From NCBI GenBank assembly GCA_031270825.1, contig JAISXH010000030.1, forward strand, positions 1 to 33,475: 33,475 nt of DNA, written 5' to 3'. The position numbers were made by a program, and so were the translations under genes. Positions 7,521 through 15,671 of this stretch are shown in pieces. Position 1 is the first letter of the stretch. Each line of letters starts with the position of its first letter. The notes under the pieces were generated by a model. That model searched no databases, was not told the DNA's origin, and worked only from the letters and a program-made list of their open reading frames with translations. Source of the DNA: Bifidobacteriaceae bacterium. GTDB taxonomy: Bacteria > Actinomycetota > Actinomycetes > Actinomycetales > WQXJ01.

Positions 7521-8816
7521 ATGGCACTTTGGACCCTGCATGGTGACGGCAAGAAAATCCCGCCGGGGGAGGTGGTGGCGCCAGGTGAGCGGCTGGTCTG
7601 GTCGCGCACCATCTCGATGGGCATGCAGCATGTGGTGGCGATGTTCGGCGCCACCTTCTTGGTGCCCCTGATCACGCATTTCCCTCCGGCCACGACGCTG
7701 TTCTTCAGCGCCGTCGGCACGGCCCTGTTCTTGTTGCTGACCCGCAACCGGCTGCCGTCCTATCTCGGTTCGAGTTTCGCCTTCATCTCGCCCATCATGG
7801 CGGCCAACACCGGCGCCGACGGCATGGGCAAGGCTCTGTTCGGCGTGCTGGCCGCCGGCCTGCTGTTGGCGGTGGTCGGTTGGGTTGTGCATGTCGCCGG
7901 GGCGGGCTGGCTGAACCTGTTCATGCCGCCGGTGATGACCGGGACCATCGTCATGATGATCGGATTCAATCTGGCCGCGACGGCCTGGAGGACTACCGAC
8001 AACGACGGCCAGACCAATGGCGGCATGGCCCAGGCCCCCCTCACCGCCTGGATCACCGTCGTGGCGATTGTGCTGATCACGGTCCTGTTCAGAGGCATGA
8101 TCGGACGGCTGTCGGTGCTGCTGGGCGTGGGCTGCGGCTATATCGCCGCCCTCATCCAAGGCCAGGTCGATTTCGCGGCCATCCGCGAGGCCGCCTGGAT
8201 CGGTCTGCCTGAGTTCCACGCGCCGACGGTCGACTGGGCCGTCCTGCCCATGTTCTTGCCGGTGGTGCTGGTGCTGATCGCGGAGAACGTGGGCCATGTC
8301 AAGTCGGTGGCTCTGATGACCGGCCAGAACTACGACAAGTCGATGGGCCGGGCGCTGATGGCGGACGGCCTGGCTACCGCCCTGGCCGGGGCCGGCGGCG
8401 GTTCGGGCACCACCACCTATGCGGAGAACATCGGCGTGATGGCGGCCACCAAGGTCTATTCGACGGCCGTCTATTGGGTCGCCGCGGCCACCGCCCTGGT
8501 GCTGTCGCTGATCCCGAAGTTCGGCGAGGCCGTGCACACGGTTCCGCCCGGTGTGATCGGCGGCGCCGGAGTTGTCCTGTACGGCATGATCGGCCTGCTG
8601 GGCGCGCGCATTTGGGTGGAGAACAAGGTCGACTTCGCCAGCCCGGTGAATCTGTTCCCGGCCGCCGCGGCGCTGATCCTGGGGATCGCCAACGCCACCT
8701 TCAAATTCGGGCGGATCGAAATCACGGGCATCGTGGTTGGAACCATCACGGCCTTCGCGCTCTACCACGCCATGCGGGTCATCGCCAAGTGGCGCGGCAC
8801 CGACGCGGCGGCGTGA
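7521..8816 (+). CDS. uraA: Uracil/xanthine permease, UraA/NCS2 family
   Basis: The 431-residue polytopic protein has the normal length and layout of UraA-type H+-coupled nucleobase symporters (about 12-14 helices). Recognisable family segments are GMQHVVAMFGATFLVP in the first helix, SYLGSSFAFISP, the substrate-binding Glu in LIAENVGHVKSV, and the second Glu in TTTYAENIGVMA. The start ATG has GGAAG seven bases upstream. It takes up uracil (or a related base) for salvage. No pyrimidine gene adjoins it, so specificity within uracil/xanthine is inferred from similarity to UraA. It is flanked by a repeat-containing gap upstream and an ABC exporter 70 bp downstream. Confidence 0.92.
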   Translation: MALWTLHGDGKKIPPGEVVAPGERLVWSRTISMGMQHVVAMFGATFLVPLITHFPPATTLFFSAVGTALFLLLTRNRLPSYLGSSFAFISPIMAANTGADGMGKALFGVLAAGLLLAVVGWVVHVAGAGWLNLFMPPVMTGTIVMMIGFNLAATAWRTTDNDGQTNGGMAQAPLTAWITVVAIVLITVLFRGMIGRLSVLLGVGCGYIAALIQGQVDFAAIREAAWIGLPEFHAPTVDWAVLPMFLPVVLVLIAENVGHVKSVALMTGQNYDKSMGRALMADGLATALAGAGGGSGTTTYAENIGVMAATKVYSTAVYWVAAATALVLSLIPKFGEAVHTVPPGVIGGAGVVLYGMIGLLGARIWVENKVDFASPVNLFPAAAALILGIANATFKFGRIEITGIVVGTITAFALYHAMRVIAKWRGTDAAA

Positions 8817-8886
8817 CCTAAGCTCTCGCCCCTCCACACACCGGCGCCCACGTCCGCCGCGCTGACGCCTGCCGCGCCGCAGTGGC

Positions 8887-11016
8887 ATGCTGGATCGCGT
8901 GTCTATGCCCATGGGCGGCCCGATGTTCCGGTCTTTCCGCCAGGATCCATCTGTCACCAGCCATCAACTGAGCCGGCCGGTGCTGAAGCGCATACTCGGC
9001 TTCGCCAAGCCCTATCGGCGGGTGATCGCGCTGTTCCTGGCGCTGATCGCGCTCGATGCCGCCCTCGGCGCCGTCACGCCGCTGATCTACAGCGCCATAA
9101 TCGACCGGGGAATCACGCCCGGGCGCTTGGGCACGGTGCTGGGCCTGGCCGGCGTGCTGGCGGGGATCGCGCTAGTCTCGGCGGTCCTGAGCTTCGGCGA
9201 GCGTTACCTCAGCTCCAGGATTGGCGAGGGACTGATTTATGACCTGCGCACTCGCGTCTTCAGCCACGTCCAGCAGCTGAGCTTGGCGTTCTTCTCGCGC
9301 ACCCAGACCGGAGCGCTCACCCAGCGCCTGAACGGCGACGTGCTGGGCGCCCAGCGAGCCTTCACCTCGACCTTGTCCTCGGTGGTGTCCAACACGCTGA
9401 CCGTGGTCTTCGCGATCGCCGCCATGGTCTCGATGTCCTGGAAGGTGACGCTGGTCTCGCTGATCCTGGCGCCGGTCTTCGTGGCGCCGGTGCGCTGGGT
9501 GGGCCGCAAGCTGGCGAATATCACCCGCCAGGCGATGGACCTCAACGCCACCATGTCGCAGACCATGACCGAACGCTTCTCGGTGGCCGGGGCGGCGTTG
9601 GTCAAGAACTACGGCGAGCCGGCCCGCGAGTCCGCCGCCTACGCCGCCGAGGCCGATGCCGTCCGCCGCATCGGCGTCAAGTCCGCCCTGTACGCCAGCG
9701 CTTTCCGCATCGGCATGACCCTGGTCGCGTCGATCGCCGTCGCCGTGGTCTACGCCCTGGGCGGTTGGCTGTCCATCCGAGGCGAGCTCACCGTCGGCGT
9801 GGTGGTCGCCTTGGTGACCTTCCTGAACCGCCTCTACGGCCCGATCACAGCCCTGTCAAACGTGCAGGTCGACATCATGACCACGCTGGTGTCTTTCGAG
9901 CGGGTGCTGGAGGTGCTGGACCTCGAGCCGTTGGTCCGCGACGCTCCCGAGGCCAAAGATTTGGTCTGGGACGATGCCGCCGTCACAGTCCCAGCCATCC
10001 GTTTCGACCGCGTTTGGTTCCGCTACCCCAGCCCCCAAGAGACCTCGCTGGCCTCCCTGGAACCACCCCAGCCGGAGGTCGCCTCCGGGGCTAGCGCGAC
10101 TGGAAGCGACGGGCGGCGAGCCGCCGGCCGGACCACCGCTTCTGACAGCGACCAGGGCGAGCCGCCGGGCGAAGGCGGCCAAAGCGGCATCGGGCGCGGG
10201 GACGATGGCGGCGCCGACGAAGACGGCATCGGGCGCGGGGAAGTCCGCGAAGGCGAGTCGCCGGGCGAAGGCAGCCAAAGCGGAATCGGGCGCGGGGGCG
10301 ATAGCGGCGCCGACGAGGACGAGCGGTCGGAGTGGACGCTGGCGGACATCTCGTTCGAGGTGCCGCGCGGGGCGCTGCTGGCGCTGGTGGGGCCGTCCGG
10401 GGCGGGGAAGTCGACCGCATCGCTGCTGGTGCCCAGGTTGTATGACGCCACCAGGGGTCAGGTCGAACTGTGCGGCGAAGATGTGCGCGGGCTGACCGCC
10501 GCTTCGATCAACCGGACCGTGGGGATGGTCAGCCAGGACGCGCACCTGTTCCACACGACGCTGCGCGCCAACCTGTCCTTCGCCCGGCCCGGCGCCAGTG
10601 AGGCCGACCTATGGGAGGCGCTGGAACGCGCGCAGGCTGGGTTCGTGCGGGACTTGCCGGAGGGACTGGACACGATCGTGGGCGATCGCGGCTACCGGCT
10701 CTCGGGCGGGGAACGCCAGCGCATAGCGATCGCGCGGTTGCTGTTGAAGGCCCCTCAGATCGTGGTCTTGGACGAGGCGACGGCGCACCTCGACTCCGAA
10801 TCTGAACAGGCAGTCCAACAGGCCCTGGCGGAGGCGTTGCGGGGCCGCACCTCGCTGGTGATAGCGCACCGCCTGTCGACCGTCCGCGGCGCCGACCAGA
10901 TCCTGGTCCTGGACCAGGGCCGGATAGTCGAGCGCGGCACCCACGCCGAACTCCTGGCCGCAGGCGGCCTCTACGCCAACCTCTATCGAATCCAGTTCGC
11001 CCAAGCCCCGGCCTGA
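8887..11016 (+). CDS. ABC exporter, fused membrane and ATPase domains, with repeat insertion in the NBD
   Basis: The 709-residue product is a half-transporter of the MsbA/multidrug type. Residues about 34-330 form the six-helix type I exporter domain; the rest is the nucleotide-binding domain with A-loop Tyr (WFRYPSP, about 380), Walker A GPSGAGKST (about 502), Q-loop VSQDAHLF, signature LSGGERQR, Walker B IVVLDEAT and switch His (VIAHRLST). All ATPase motifs are intact. Odd: about 95 residues rich in Gly, Ser, Asp and Glu separate the A-loop strand from Walker A, where relatives have about ten residues, and they contain a duplicated 22-residue unit. The start is uncertain (ATG 8887, 8905, 8911 or 8923). 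It probably works as a homodimer, or with a partner not seen here. Substrate unknown. Confidence 0.9.
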   Translation: MLDRVSMPMGGPMFRSFRQDPSVTSHQLSRPVLKRILGFAKPYRRVIALFLALIALDAALGAVTPLIYSAIIDRGITPGRLGTVLGLAGVLAGIALVSAVLSFGERYLSSRIGEGLIYDLRTRVFSHVQQLSLAFFSRTQTGALTQRLNGDVLGAQRAFTSTLSSVVSNTLTVVFAIAAMVSMSWKVTLVSLILAPVFVAPVRWVGRKLANITRQAMDLNATMSQTMTERFSVAGAALVKNYGEPARESAAYAAEADAVRRIGVKSALYASAFRIGMTLVASIAVAVVYALGGWLSIRGELTVGVVVALVTFLNRLYGPITALSNVQVDIMTTLVSFERVLEVLDLEPLVRDAPEAKDLVWDDAAVTVPAIRFDRVWFRYPSPQETSLASLEPPQPEVASGASATGSDGRRAAGRTTASDSDQGEPPGEGGQSGIGRGDDGGADEDGIGRGEVREGESPGEGSQSGIGRGGDSGADEDERSEWTLADISFEVPRGALLALVGPSGAGKSTASLLVPRLYDATRGQVELCGEDVRGLTAASINRTVGMVSQDAHLFHTTLRANLSFARPGASEADLWEALERAQAGFVRDLPEGLDTIVGDRGYRLSGGERQRIAIARLLLKAPQIVVLDEATAHLDSESEQAVQQALAEALRGRTSLVIAHRLSTVRGADQILVLDQGRIVERGTHAELLAAGGLYANLYRIQFAQAPA
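10159..10320 (+). repeat. Two 66-bp direct repeats inside the ABC transporter gene
   Basis: 10159-10224 and 10255-10320 align without gaps and differ at a handful of bases. They encode E(P/S)PGEG(G/S)QSGIGRG(D/G)D(G/S)GADED at residues 425-446 and 457-478. A further partial unit (GIGRG) lies between them. The repeats make up most of the insertion in the nucleotide-binding domain. Confidence 0.85.
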
Positions 11017-11018
11017 GC

Positions 11019-12116
11019 TCAAATGCGGGCGAAGCTGTAGTAGGCGGCGCAGGCGCCCTCAGGCGAGACCATGCAGGTGCCGATCGGGTTCTCGGGAGTG
11101 CAGCCGGTGCCGAAGACGCGGCACTGCCAGGGCTTGAGGAGCCCCTTCAGGACCGAGCCGCATTCACAGGCGGGCGGGTCCGCCACGCGCACGCCGGGCA
11201 TGTCGAAGCGGACCTCGGCGTCGAATTCGGCGAAGGCGTCCGAGAGCCGATAGCCTGATCGCTCGATGAATCCCAGGCCCCGCCACTCGAAAGCCTCGCG
11301 CAGAGTGAAGACCTCGCCCATCAGCTTCAACGCCGCCTGGTTGCCGTCCTCGCGAACCACCCGGGCATACTGGTTCTCCACCAGCCGGCGCCCGTCCGCG
11401 TGCTGTTCCAACAGCATCTCCACAGCTTGGAGGATGTCCAGCGGCTCGAAACCGGTGACCACCAGCGGCAAGCCGTAATCGGCGGGGATGAAATCGAAGT
11501 GCCTCGCCCCGACCACCGTCGCCACGTGGCCTGGGCCAATGAATCCATCCAGGGCGAGCTCCTGGCCGTCCAGCAGCGCGCGCAGCGGCGGGGCGATGGT
11601 GACGTGATTGCAGAAGACTGTGAAATTCGCCAGTCTGGCCGCCGCCGCCCGGGCCAGGGTCACAGCGGTCGAAGGCGCCGTGGTCTCAAATCCGACCGCG
11701 AAGAACACCACCTCGCGGTCGGGGTTGTCTCGTGCCACCTTCAAAGCGTCCAGGGGCGAGTAGACGAATCTGATGTCGGCCCCACGCGCCTGGGCCTGGA
11801 GCAGGGAGCCGCCGGTGCCGGGGACGCGCATCATGTCGCCGAAAGTGGTGAAGATGACCCCTGGCTGGGAGGCGAGGTAGACGGCATCGTCCACCCGGCC
11901 CATCGGGATCACGCACACCGGGCAGCCGGGGCCGTGCACAAACTCGACCGTGTCCGGCAGCAGCCGTTCCAAACCGTAACGGTAAATGGTGTGCGTGTGC
12001 CCGCCGCAGACCTCCATCAGCCGGATGGTCCGCCCTAACCGTTCAGATAGCGCGGCGATCGCTTTGAGCAGGCGTTTCGCATCTGCTGGGTCGCGGAACT
12101 CGTCTACGTAATCCAT
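11019..12116 (-). CDS. hypD: Hydrogenase maturation factor HypD
   Basis: The 365-residue product is the normal HypD length. HypD, with HypC and HypE, assembles the Fe(CN)2CO group of [NiFe]-hydrogenases. Hallmarks: MEVCGGHTHTIYRYG (Cys37), HGPGCPVCVIP (Cys65, Cys68), FTTFGDMMRVPG, FAVGFETTAP, VTGFEPLDIL and a C-terminal Cys-rich [4Fe-4S] region (CECGSVLKG, QCRVFGTGCTPENPIGTC). I start it at ATG 12116 (MDYVDEF), 4 bp after the hypC stop. A longer open frame would overlap hypC and has no HypD similarity before this Met. Its 3' end lies 2 bp from the convergent ABC transporter's stop, leaving no room for a separate terminator. Confidence 0.96.
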   Translation of the reverse strand: MDYVDEFRDPADAKRLLKAIAALSERLGRTIRLMEVCGGHTHTIYRYGLERLLPDTVEFVHGPGCPVCVIPMGRVDDAVYLASQPGVIFTTFGDMMRVPGTGGSLLQAQARGADIRFVYSPLDALKVARDNPDREVVFFAVGFETTAPSTAVTLARAAAARLANFTVFCNHVTIAPPLRALLDGQELALDGFIGPGHVATVVGARHFDFIPADYGLPLVVTGFEPLDILQAVEMLLEQHADGRRLVENQYARVVREDGNQAALKLMGEVFTLREAFEWRGLGFIERSGYRLSDAFAEFDAEVRFDMPGVRVADPPACECGSVLKGLLKPWQCRVFGTGCTPENPIGTCMVSPEGACAAYYSFARI

Positions 12117-12120
12117 CTGG

Positions 12121-12393
12121 CTAGACGATCTCCGTCTCCATGAAAGCGTCCATTTCGTCGACGTAAGGCTGGCCGAGTTTCTTGATCTGGTCCAACGTTG
12201 CCGCCGCCTCGGCCGCGTCGATGGTCGACAGGGCGAATCCGACGTGCACCAGGACCCAATCGCCCACGTCCACGCCCTCGTCCGCGACCAAGCGCAGCGA
12301 GATGGTGCGGCGCACGCCGCTGACATCCACGCTGGCCAAGCACTCTTCGGGGTCCACGATCTGGACCACTTGGCCGGGAATCCCTAAGCACAT
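12121..12393 (-). CDS. hypC: Hydrogenase assembly chaperone HypC
   Basis: The 90-residue product begins MCLGIPGQVV. The N-terminal Met-Cys-Leu-Gly-Ile-Pro is the HypC/HybG hallmark, with Cys2 binding the iron intermediate together with HypD. The fold core (VDVSGVRRTISLRL, VGDWVLVHVGFAL) is typical. AGGAGA lies just upstream of the ATG. It is 4 bp before hypD and 90 bp after hypE, consistent with one operon transcribed from the HupF-like gene leftward. Confidence 0.96.
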   Translation of the reverse strand: MCLGIPGQVVQIVDPEECLASVDVSGVRRTISLRLVADEGVDVGDWVLVHVGFALSTIDAAEAAATLDQIKKLGQPYVDEMDAFMETEIV

Positions 12394-12483
12394 GTCAATC
12401 TCCTCATCTCGCCCTGGCCGCGCCGCTTAGCCAGGCGCTGCCAGCGGGGGCGCCTCCCGCAAGGGCGCCGCCCGTTCCAGCCT

Positions 12484-13755
12484 TCAACAAATCCGCGGCA
12501 ATGGGTCGCCCACCAGCATGTCGACCAGACGCGCGCCGCCAAAGGCGTTGCGCACCACCACCCGGCCGGCCGGTTCGCCGACCACGGAGCCGATCAGCGC
12601 CGCCTGACCGGCGCCCGCCGCGCGCACTGCCGTCAGGGCCGTCTCAGCGGCGGCGGCCGGAACCACCGCCACAAAGCAACCCTCGTTGGCCACATAGAGC
12701 GGGTCGATCCCGAGCATGTCGCAGGCGCCGCGGACCAGGGGCAGCACCGGGATGGCCGAATCGTCCAATTCCACCCCGACCGCAGCGGCTTTGGCCAGTT
12801 CATTGGCCAGCGTGCCGAGGCCCCCGCGGGTCGGGTCGCGCATCCAGCGGGTGTCGGGGACCGCCGCCAGCAGCGCCTCCACCAGGTCGGTGACCGCCCG
12901 CGAATCGGTTCGGATGGCGGCGTCGATGGCCAGATGGCCGCGAGCCATCATCACCGCCATGCCATGGTCCGCTATTGATCCCGAGATCAGGATTCGGTCC
13001 CCGACCTGCACCTTTTCGGCGCCCAACTGGCGTCCGCGCGGCACCAGGCCAATCCCGGCGGTGGTGATGAACACGGCATCGGCGGCGCCGCGGGGAACCA
13101 CCTTGGTGTCCCCGGTGACTATGGCGACCCCCGCCTTGTCGGCGGCAGCCCGCATGTCTTGCGCTATGGCGCGCAGCTCGGCGACCGGGAAACCCTCTTC
13201 GATGACGAACGCCGCCGAAATCCACCGCGGGATCGCGCCGCTGACCGCCAGGTCGTTGGCGGTGCCGTTGACCGCCAGATCGCCCACCGAGCCGCCCGGG
13301 AAGCGCAGCGGGTTGACAACGTAGGAGTCGGTCGAAAACGCGAGGCGGCCGTCGGCGACGGAGAGCAGGGCCGCGTCGGTCAGTTCCTTGCCCGGTCGGC
13401 CGAAGGCCGCCAGGAAGACTGACTCGATCAGCGCCGCCGAGGCCTTGCCGCCCGCGCCGTGAGCCAGGGTGACGGACTGATCGGCCAATTTGGGCCGCCG
13501 CGCGCGCGCGGATTCGATTCGCGCCAGCACTTCCGCCTCGGTCGGTCGCCGAGGCTCTTTGCTTCCCGAGGGCCCTTTCGCCGCGCTCGGATCGGCTTTC
13601 CCGTCCGCCGATGCCGTGCTCCGGTCGGTTTGCCCGGCCGCCGATGCCGCGCCCGGGTCTTCGCGCCCGCCCGCCGATAACGCGCTCGGGTCAGCGCGCC
13701 CGCCCGCCGATGCCGCGCTCGGTTCGGTTAGCCCGCCTGCGGATTCCGCGCTCAT
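12484..13755 (-). CDS. hypE: Hydrogenase maturation factor HypE with repeat-built N-terminal extension
   Basis: The product is 423 residues where HypE usually has about 330-350. HypE dehydrates the thiocarboxamide on its C-terminal Cys to a thiocyanate that supplies the CN ligands. The family core starts near residue 91 (VTLAHGAGGKASAALI) and continues through FSTDSYVVNPLRFPGG, DLAVNGTANDLAVSGA, VTGDTKVV, MRDPTRGGLGTLANEL and the C-terminal PRIC carrying the essential Cys. Residues 5-59 are five tandem 11-residue repeats (type SAGGRADPSAA). The ATG overlaps the upstream gene's stop by 4 bases (ATGA), so the long form is probably made; a downstream start near residue 70 cannot be excluded. Confidence 0.93.
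   Translation of the reverse strand: MSAESAGGLTEPSAASAGGRADPSALSAGGREDPGAASAAGQTDRSTASADGKADPSAAKGPSGSKEPRRPTEAEVLARIESARARRPKLADQSVTLAHGAGGKASAALIESVFLAAFGRPGKELTDAALLSVADGRLAFSTDSYVVNPLRFPGGSVGDLAVNGTANDLAVSGAIPRWISAAFVIEEGFPVAELRAIAQDMRAAADKAGVAIVTGDTKVVPRGAADAVFITTAGIGLVPRGRQLGAEKVQVGDRILISGSIADHGMAVMMARGHLAIDAAIRTDSRAVTDLVEALLAAVPDTRWMRDPTRGGLGTLANELAKAAAVGVELDDSAIPVLPLVRGACDMLGIDPLYVANEGCFVAVVPAAAAETALTAVRAAGAGQAALIGSVVGEPAGRVVVRNAFGGARLVDMLVGDPLPRIC
13579..13743 (-). repeat. Five tandem 33-bp repeats at the start of hypE
   Basis: Five consecutive 33-bp units encode residues 5-59 of HypE as 11-residue repeats, with units diverged at several positions. A related two-unit expansion (about 27 bp each) lies just beyond the hupF stop/hypE start overlap, in the 3' end of the neighbouring gene at roughly 13760-13813. 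Confidence 0.85.
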
Positions 13756-14075
13756 GGCTGCGAGGCTCGCTGCTCGGTCGGCCGCTGGGGCGCCCGCTGT
13801 TCGGCCGGCCGCTGACGCTCAGAGCGCGGCTGCGGATCGCTGGCCGCCCCGGCCGCGACCCGTCCAATGGCCGCGCCGGCGTGGATTAGCACCAAGTCGC
13901 CGGCGGCGACTTCGCCGACCAGAGAGACATCCACCGCTTCAACGCCGCCGGGCACCTTGACCAGCGCGTCTTCCCAGGGCGCCGCAGGCGGTCGGATGAC
14001 CTCGGCTTCGGTGGCCTGATCGGAACAGGTGATGCAGGTGGGACCGCGGCATTCAGCTGGGGTTGCGGGGCTCAC
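13752..14075 (-). CDS. HupF/HypC-like hydrogenase chaperone
   Basis: The 107-residue product starts at GTG with AGGA about eight bases upstream. Residues about 8-75 look like the actinobacterial HypC/HupF-related protein encoded in hyp operons: CRGPTCITCSDQATEAEVI at the start, where classical HypC has MCLGIP, then VDVSLVGEVAAGDLVLIHAGAAIGRV, the HypC beta-barrel pattern. A CxxxxCxxC cluster replaces the N-terminal Cys2. The last 30 residues are a low-complexity Gln/Arg/Pro tail with a duplicated unit (QRPAEQRAP, QRPTEQRAS). It overlaps hypE by 4 bases and is probably the first gene of this operon. A specific role distinct from hypC is not known to me. Confidence 0.75.
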   Translation of the reverse strand: MSPATPAECRGPTCITCSDQATEAEVIRPPAAPWEDALVKVPGGVEAVDVSLVGEVAAGDLVLIHAGAAIGRVAAGAASDPQPRSERQRPAEQRAPQRPTEQRASQP

Positions 14076-14113
14076 TCGAACATCCTACGGTCCGGGGTCA
14101 ATGCGGCCACTCC

Positions 14114-14129
14114 GCCGCCGGTCGGCGGC
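14114..14129 (-). terminator. Possible terminator downstream of dnaB
   Basis: GCCGCC and GGCGGC pair perfectly around a 4-nt loop, about 97 bp past the dnaB stop and 39 bp before the HupF-like start. There is no T-run, which is common for actinobacterial terminators. It is weak evidence because short GC palindromes are frequent here. Confidence 0.3.
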
Positions 14130-14225
14130 CCTGCGGCCTGGCTCCAAGGTGTTCATCTGCGCCACCGCCAATCTGGTGAACGCCGTTGGCCTGATCTAGT
14201 GAGCGCACGGCCGTTTCAGACCAGG

Positions 14226-15590
14226 TCAGAAGCCGTCGGCCATATTGGCGAAGCGGGAGAGGTGGCCCTGGAAAGCGACGTTGATCTCACCGGTCGGGCC
14301 GTTGCGATGCTTGGCCAGGATCAAAGTGGCTTCGCCCTTGGCCCGGTCGTCTTCCTTCGAGTCCATGCGGCTGATCAGAATCACCACGTCGGCGTCTTGT
14401 TCCAGCGAACCTGATTCGCGCAGATCGGACAGCTCGGGGCGCTTGTTCTCGCGCTGTTCGGCGGCGCGGTTCAACTGCGAGACCGCGATCACCGGCACGT
14501 CCAGTTCCTTGGCCAGCAGTTTCAGCGCCCGCGAGAACTCAGACACTTCTTGCTGACGCGACTCGACGCGCTTGCCGGAACTCATCAACTGGAGGTAGTC
14601 GATGATCACCAGCTTCAGGTTGTGGCGCTGCTTCAACCGCCGGCACTTCGCCCTGATTTCCATCAACGACATATTGGGCGAATCGTCAATGAACATGGGC
14701 GCCTGCTTGATCTCCCCGATGCGGGCGGAAATCCTGGGCCACCATTCGTTCTGGACCGACCCGGACCTGAGATGCTTCAGCATCACCCCCGATTCGGCGC
14801 TGAGCAGGCGCTGCATGATCTCCTCCCGCGACATTTCGAGGGAGAACAAGACCGATGTCTGGCCGTGCCGGATCGCCGCTGATCGCGCGATGTCCAGGGT
14901 CAAGGTCGACTTGCCCTTGCCCGGTCTGGCCGCCACGATCACCATTTGCCCTCCGTGCAATCCGCCGGTCAGGGCGTCCAGGTCGTGGAAACCGGTCGAG
15001 ATGCCGGTGACGTGGCCGGGCGTTCCGGACATGCGCTCGATCTCGTTGACGACCGGATCGATGATGTCGCGGACATGTAGATAGTCCTCGGCCGCGCCGC
15101 GCTCGGTGACCGCGTAGACCTCCGACTGGGCCGAGTTCACCAGGTCCTCCACGGACTGGCCGTCATTGGAGAATCCGAGCTGGGTGATGCGTGTGCCCGC
15201 GTCAACCAGTCGGCGCAGAACCGCCCGGTCGCGCACGATCTGCCCGTAGTAGCCCGCGTTCGCGGCGGTCGGCACCGCCGCCATCAGTCCGGCCAGATAC
15301 TGGGCGCCGCCGATCCGCCCCATTTCGCCGCGTCGGGTCAACTCCGCCGCGACCGTCACCGCGTCGACGGGTTCCCCCCGCGAGTAGATGTCCGTGATGG
15401 CGTGGAAGATCATCTCATGCTGCGGGCGGTAAAAGTCCTCGCCTTTGAGCACCGCGATCACGTCCGCGATCGCGTCTTTCGAAAGCAGCATGGCGCCCAG
15501 CGCCGATTCTTCTGCCTGAATGTCCTGGGGCGGGAGGCGGTCGAACTGGGGCCGGTCGACCACGTCCGTGTCGAGCTCAGTCACCGACAA
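14226..15590 (-). CDS. dnaB: Replicative DNA helicase DnaB
   Basis: The 454-residue product has normal DnaB length without an intein. The N-terminal primase-interacting domain (PPQDIQAEESALGAML) is followed by the RecA-like ATPase: Walker A ARPGKGKST near residue 221, SLEMSREEIMQRLL, Walker B LVIIDYLQLM, SQLNRAAEQRENKRPELSDLRESG and the arginine-finger/C-terminal block ILAKHRNGPTGEI. It unwinds DNA at the replication fork as a hexamer. The frame allows TTG 15590 (GGAAGG ten bases upstream) or GTG 15584. The rplI gene that often precedes dnaB is absent; instead there are 617 bp without a gene, carrying a candidate promoter, RNA structure and DnaA-like boxes. Confidence 0.96.
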   Translation of the reverse strand: MSVTELDTDVVDRPQFDRLPPQDIQAEESALGAMLLSKDAIADVIAVLKGEDFYRPQHEMIFHAITDIYSRGEPVDAVTVAAELTRRGEMGRIGGAQYLAGLMAAVPTAANAGYYGQIVRDRAVLRRLVDAGTRITQLGFSNDGQSVEDLVNSAQSEVYAVTERGAAEDYLHVRDIIDPVVNEIERMSGTPGHVTGISTGFHDLDALTGGLHGGQMVIVAARPGKGKSTLTLDIARSAAIRHGQTSVLFSLEMSREEIMQRLLSAESGVMLKHLRSGSVQNEWWPRISARIGEIKQAPMFIDDSPNMSLMEIRAKCRRLKQRHNLKLVIIDYLQLMSSGKRVESRQQEVSEFSRALKLLAKELDVPVIAVSQLNRAAEQRENKRPELSDLRESGSLEQDADVVILISRMDSKEDDRAKGEATLILAKHRNGPTGEINVAFQGHLSRFANMADGF

Positions 15591-15671
15591 TGTGTCGCCG
15601 CCTTCCTTCAGTGCCGTATCGCATGGTCCACCTCGCGTTCATGGTTGGGCGAGCCCGGTCGCCTGACCCCG

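Noticed and set aside
7275-8957. A 560-codon open frame on the minus strand opposite uraA
   Set aside because: It is antisense to a clear permease, is rich in His/Gly/Arg/Asp as expected for the complement of a membrane-protein gene in high-GC DNA, and has no recognisable motif.
9856-10554. Antisense open frames over the ABC transporter insertion
   Set aside because: They arise from the lack of stop codons in GC-rich repeats and show only low-complexity sequence.
12117-12326. N-terminal extension of the hypD open frame
   Set aside because: It would overlap hypC almost completely and shows no HypD similarity before the Met at 12116.
13579-13743. CRISPR array suggested by five 33-bp tandem units
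   Set aside because: The units are contiguous without spacers, diverged, in frame with hypE and encode 11-residue peptide repeats.
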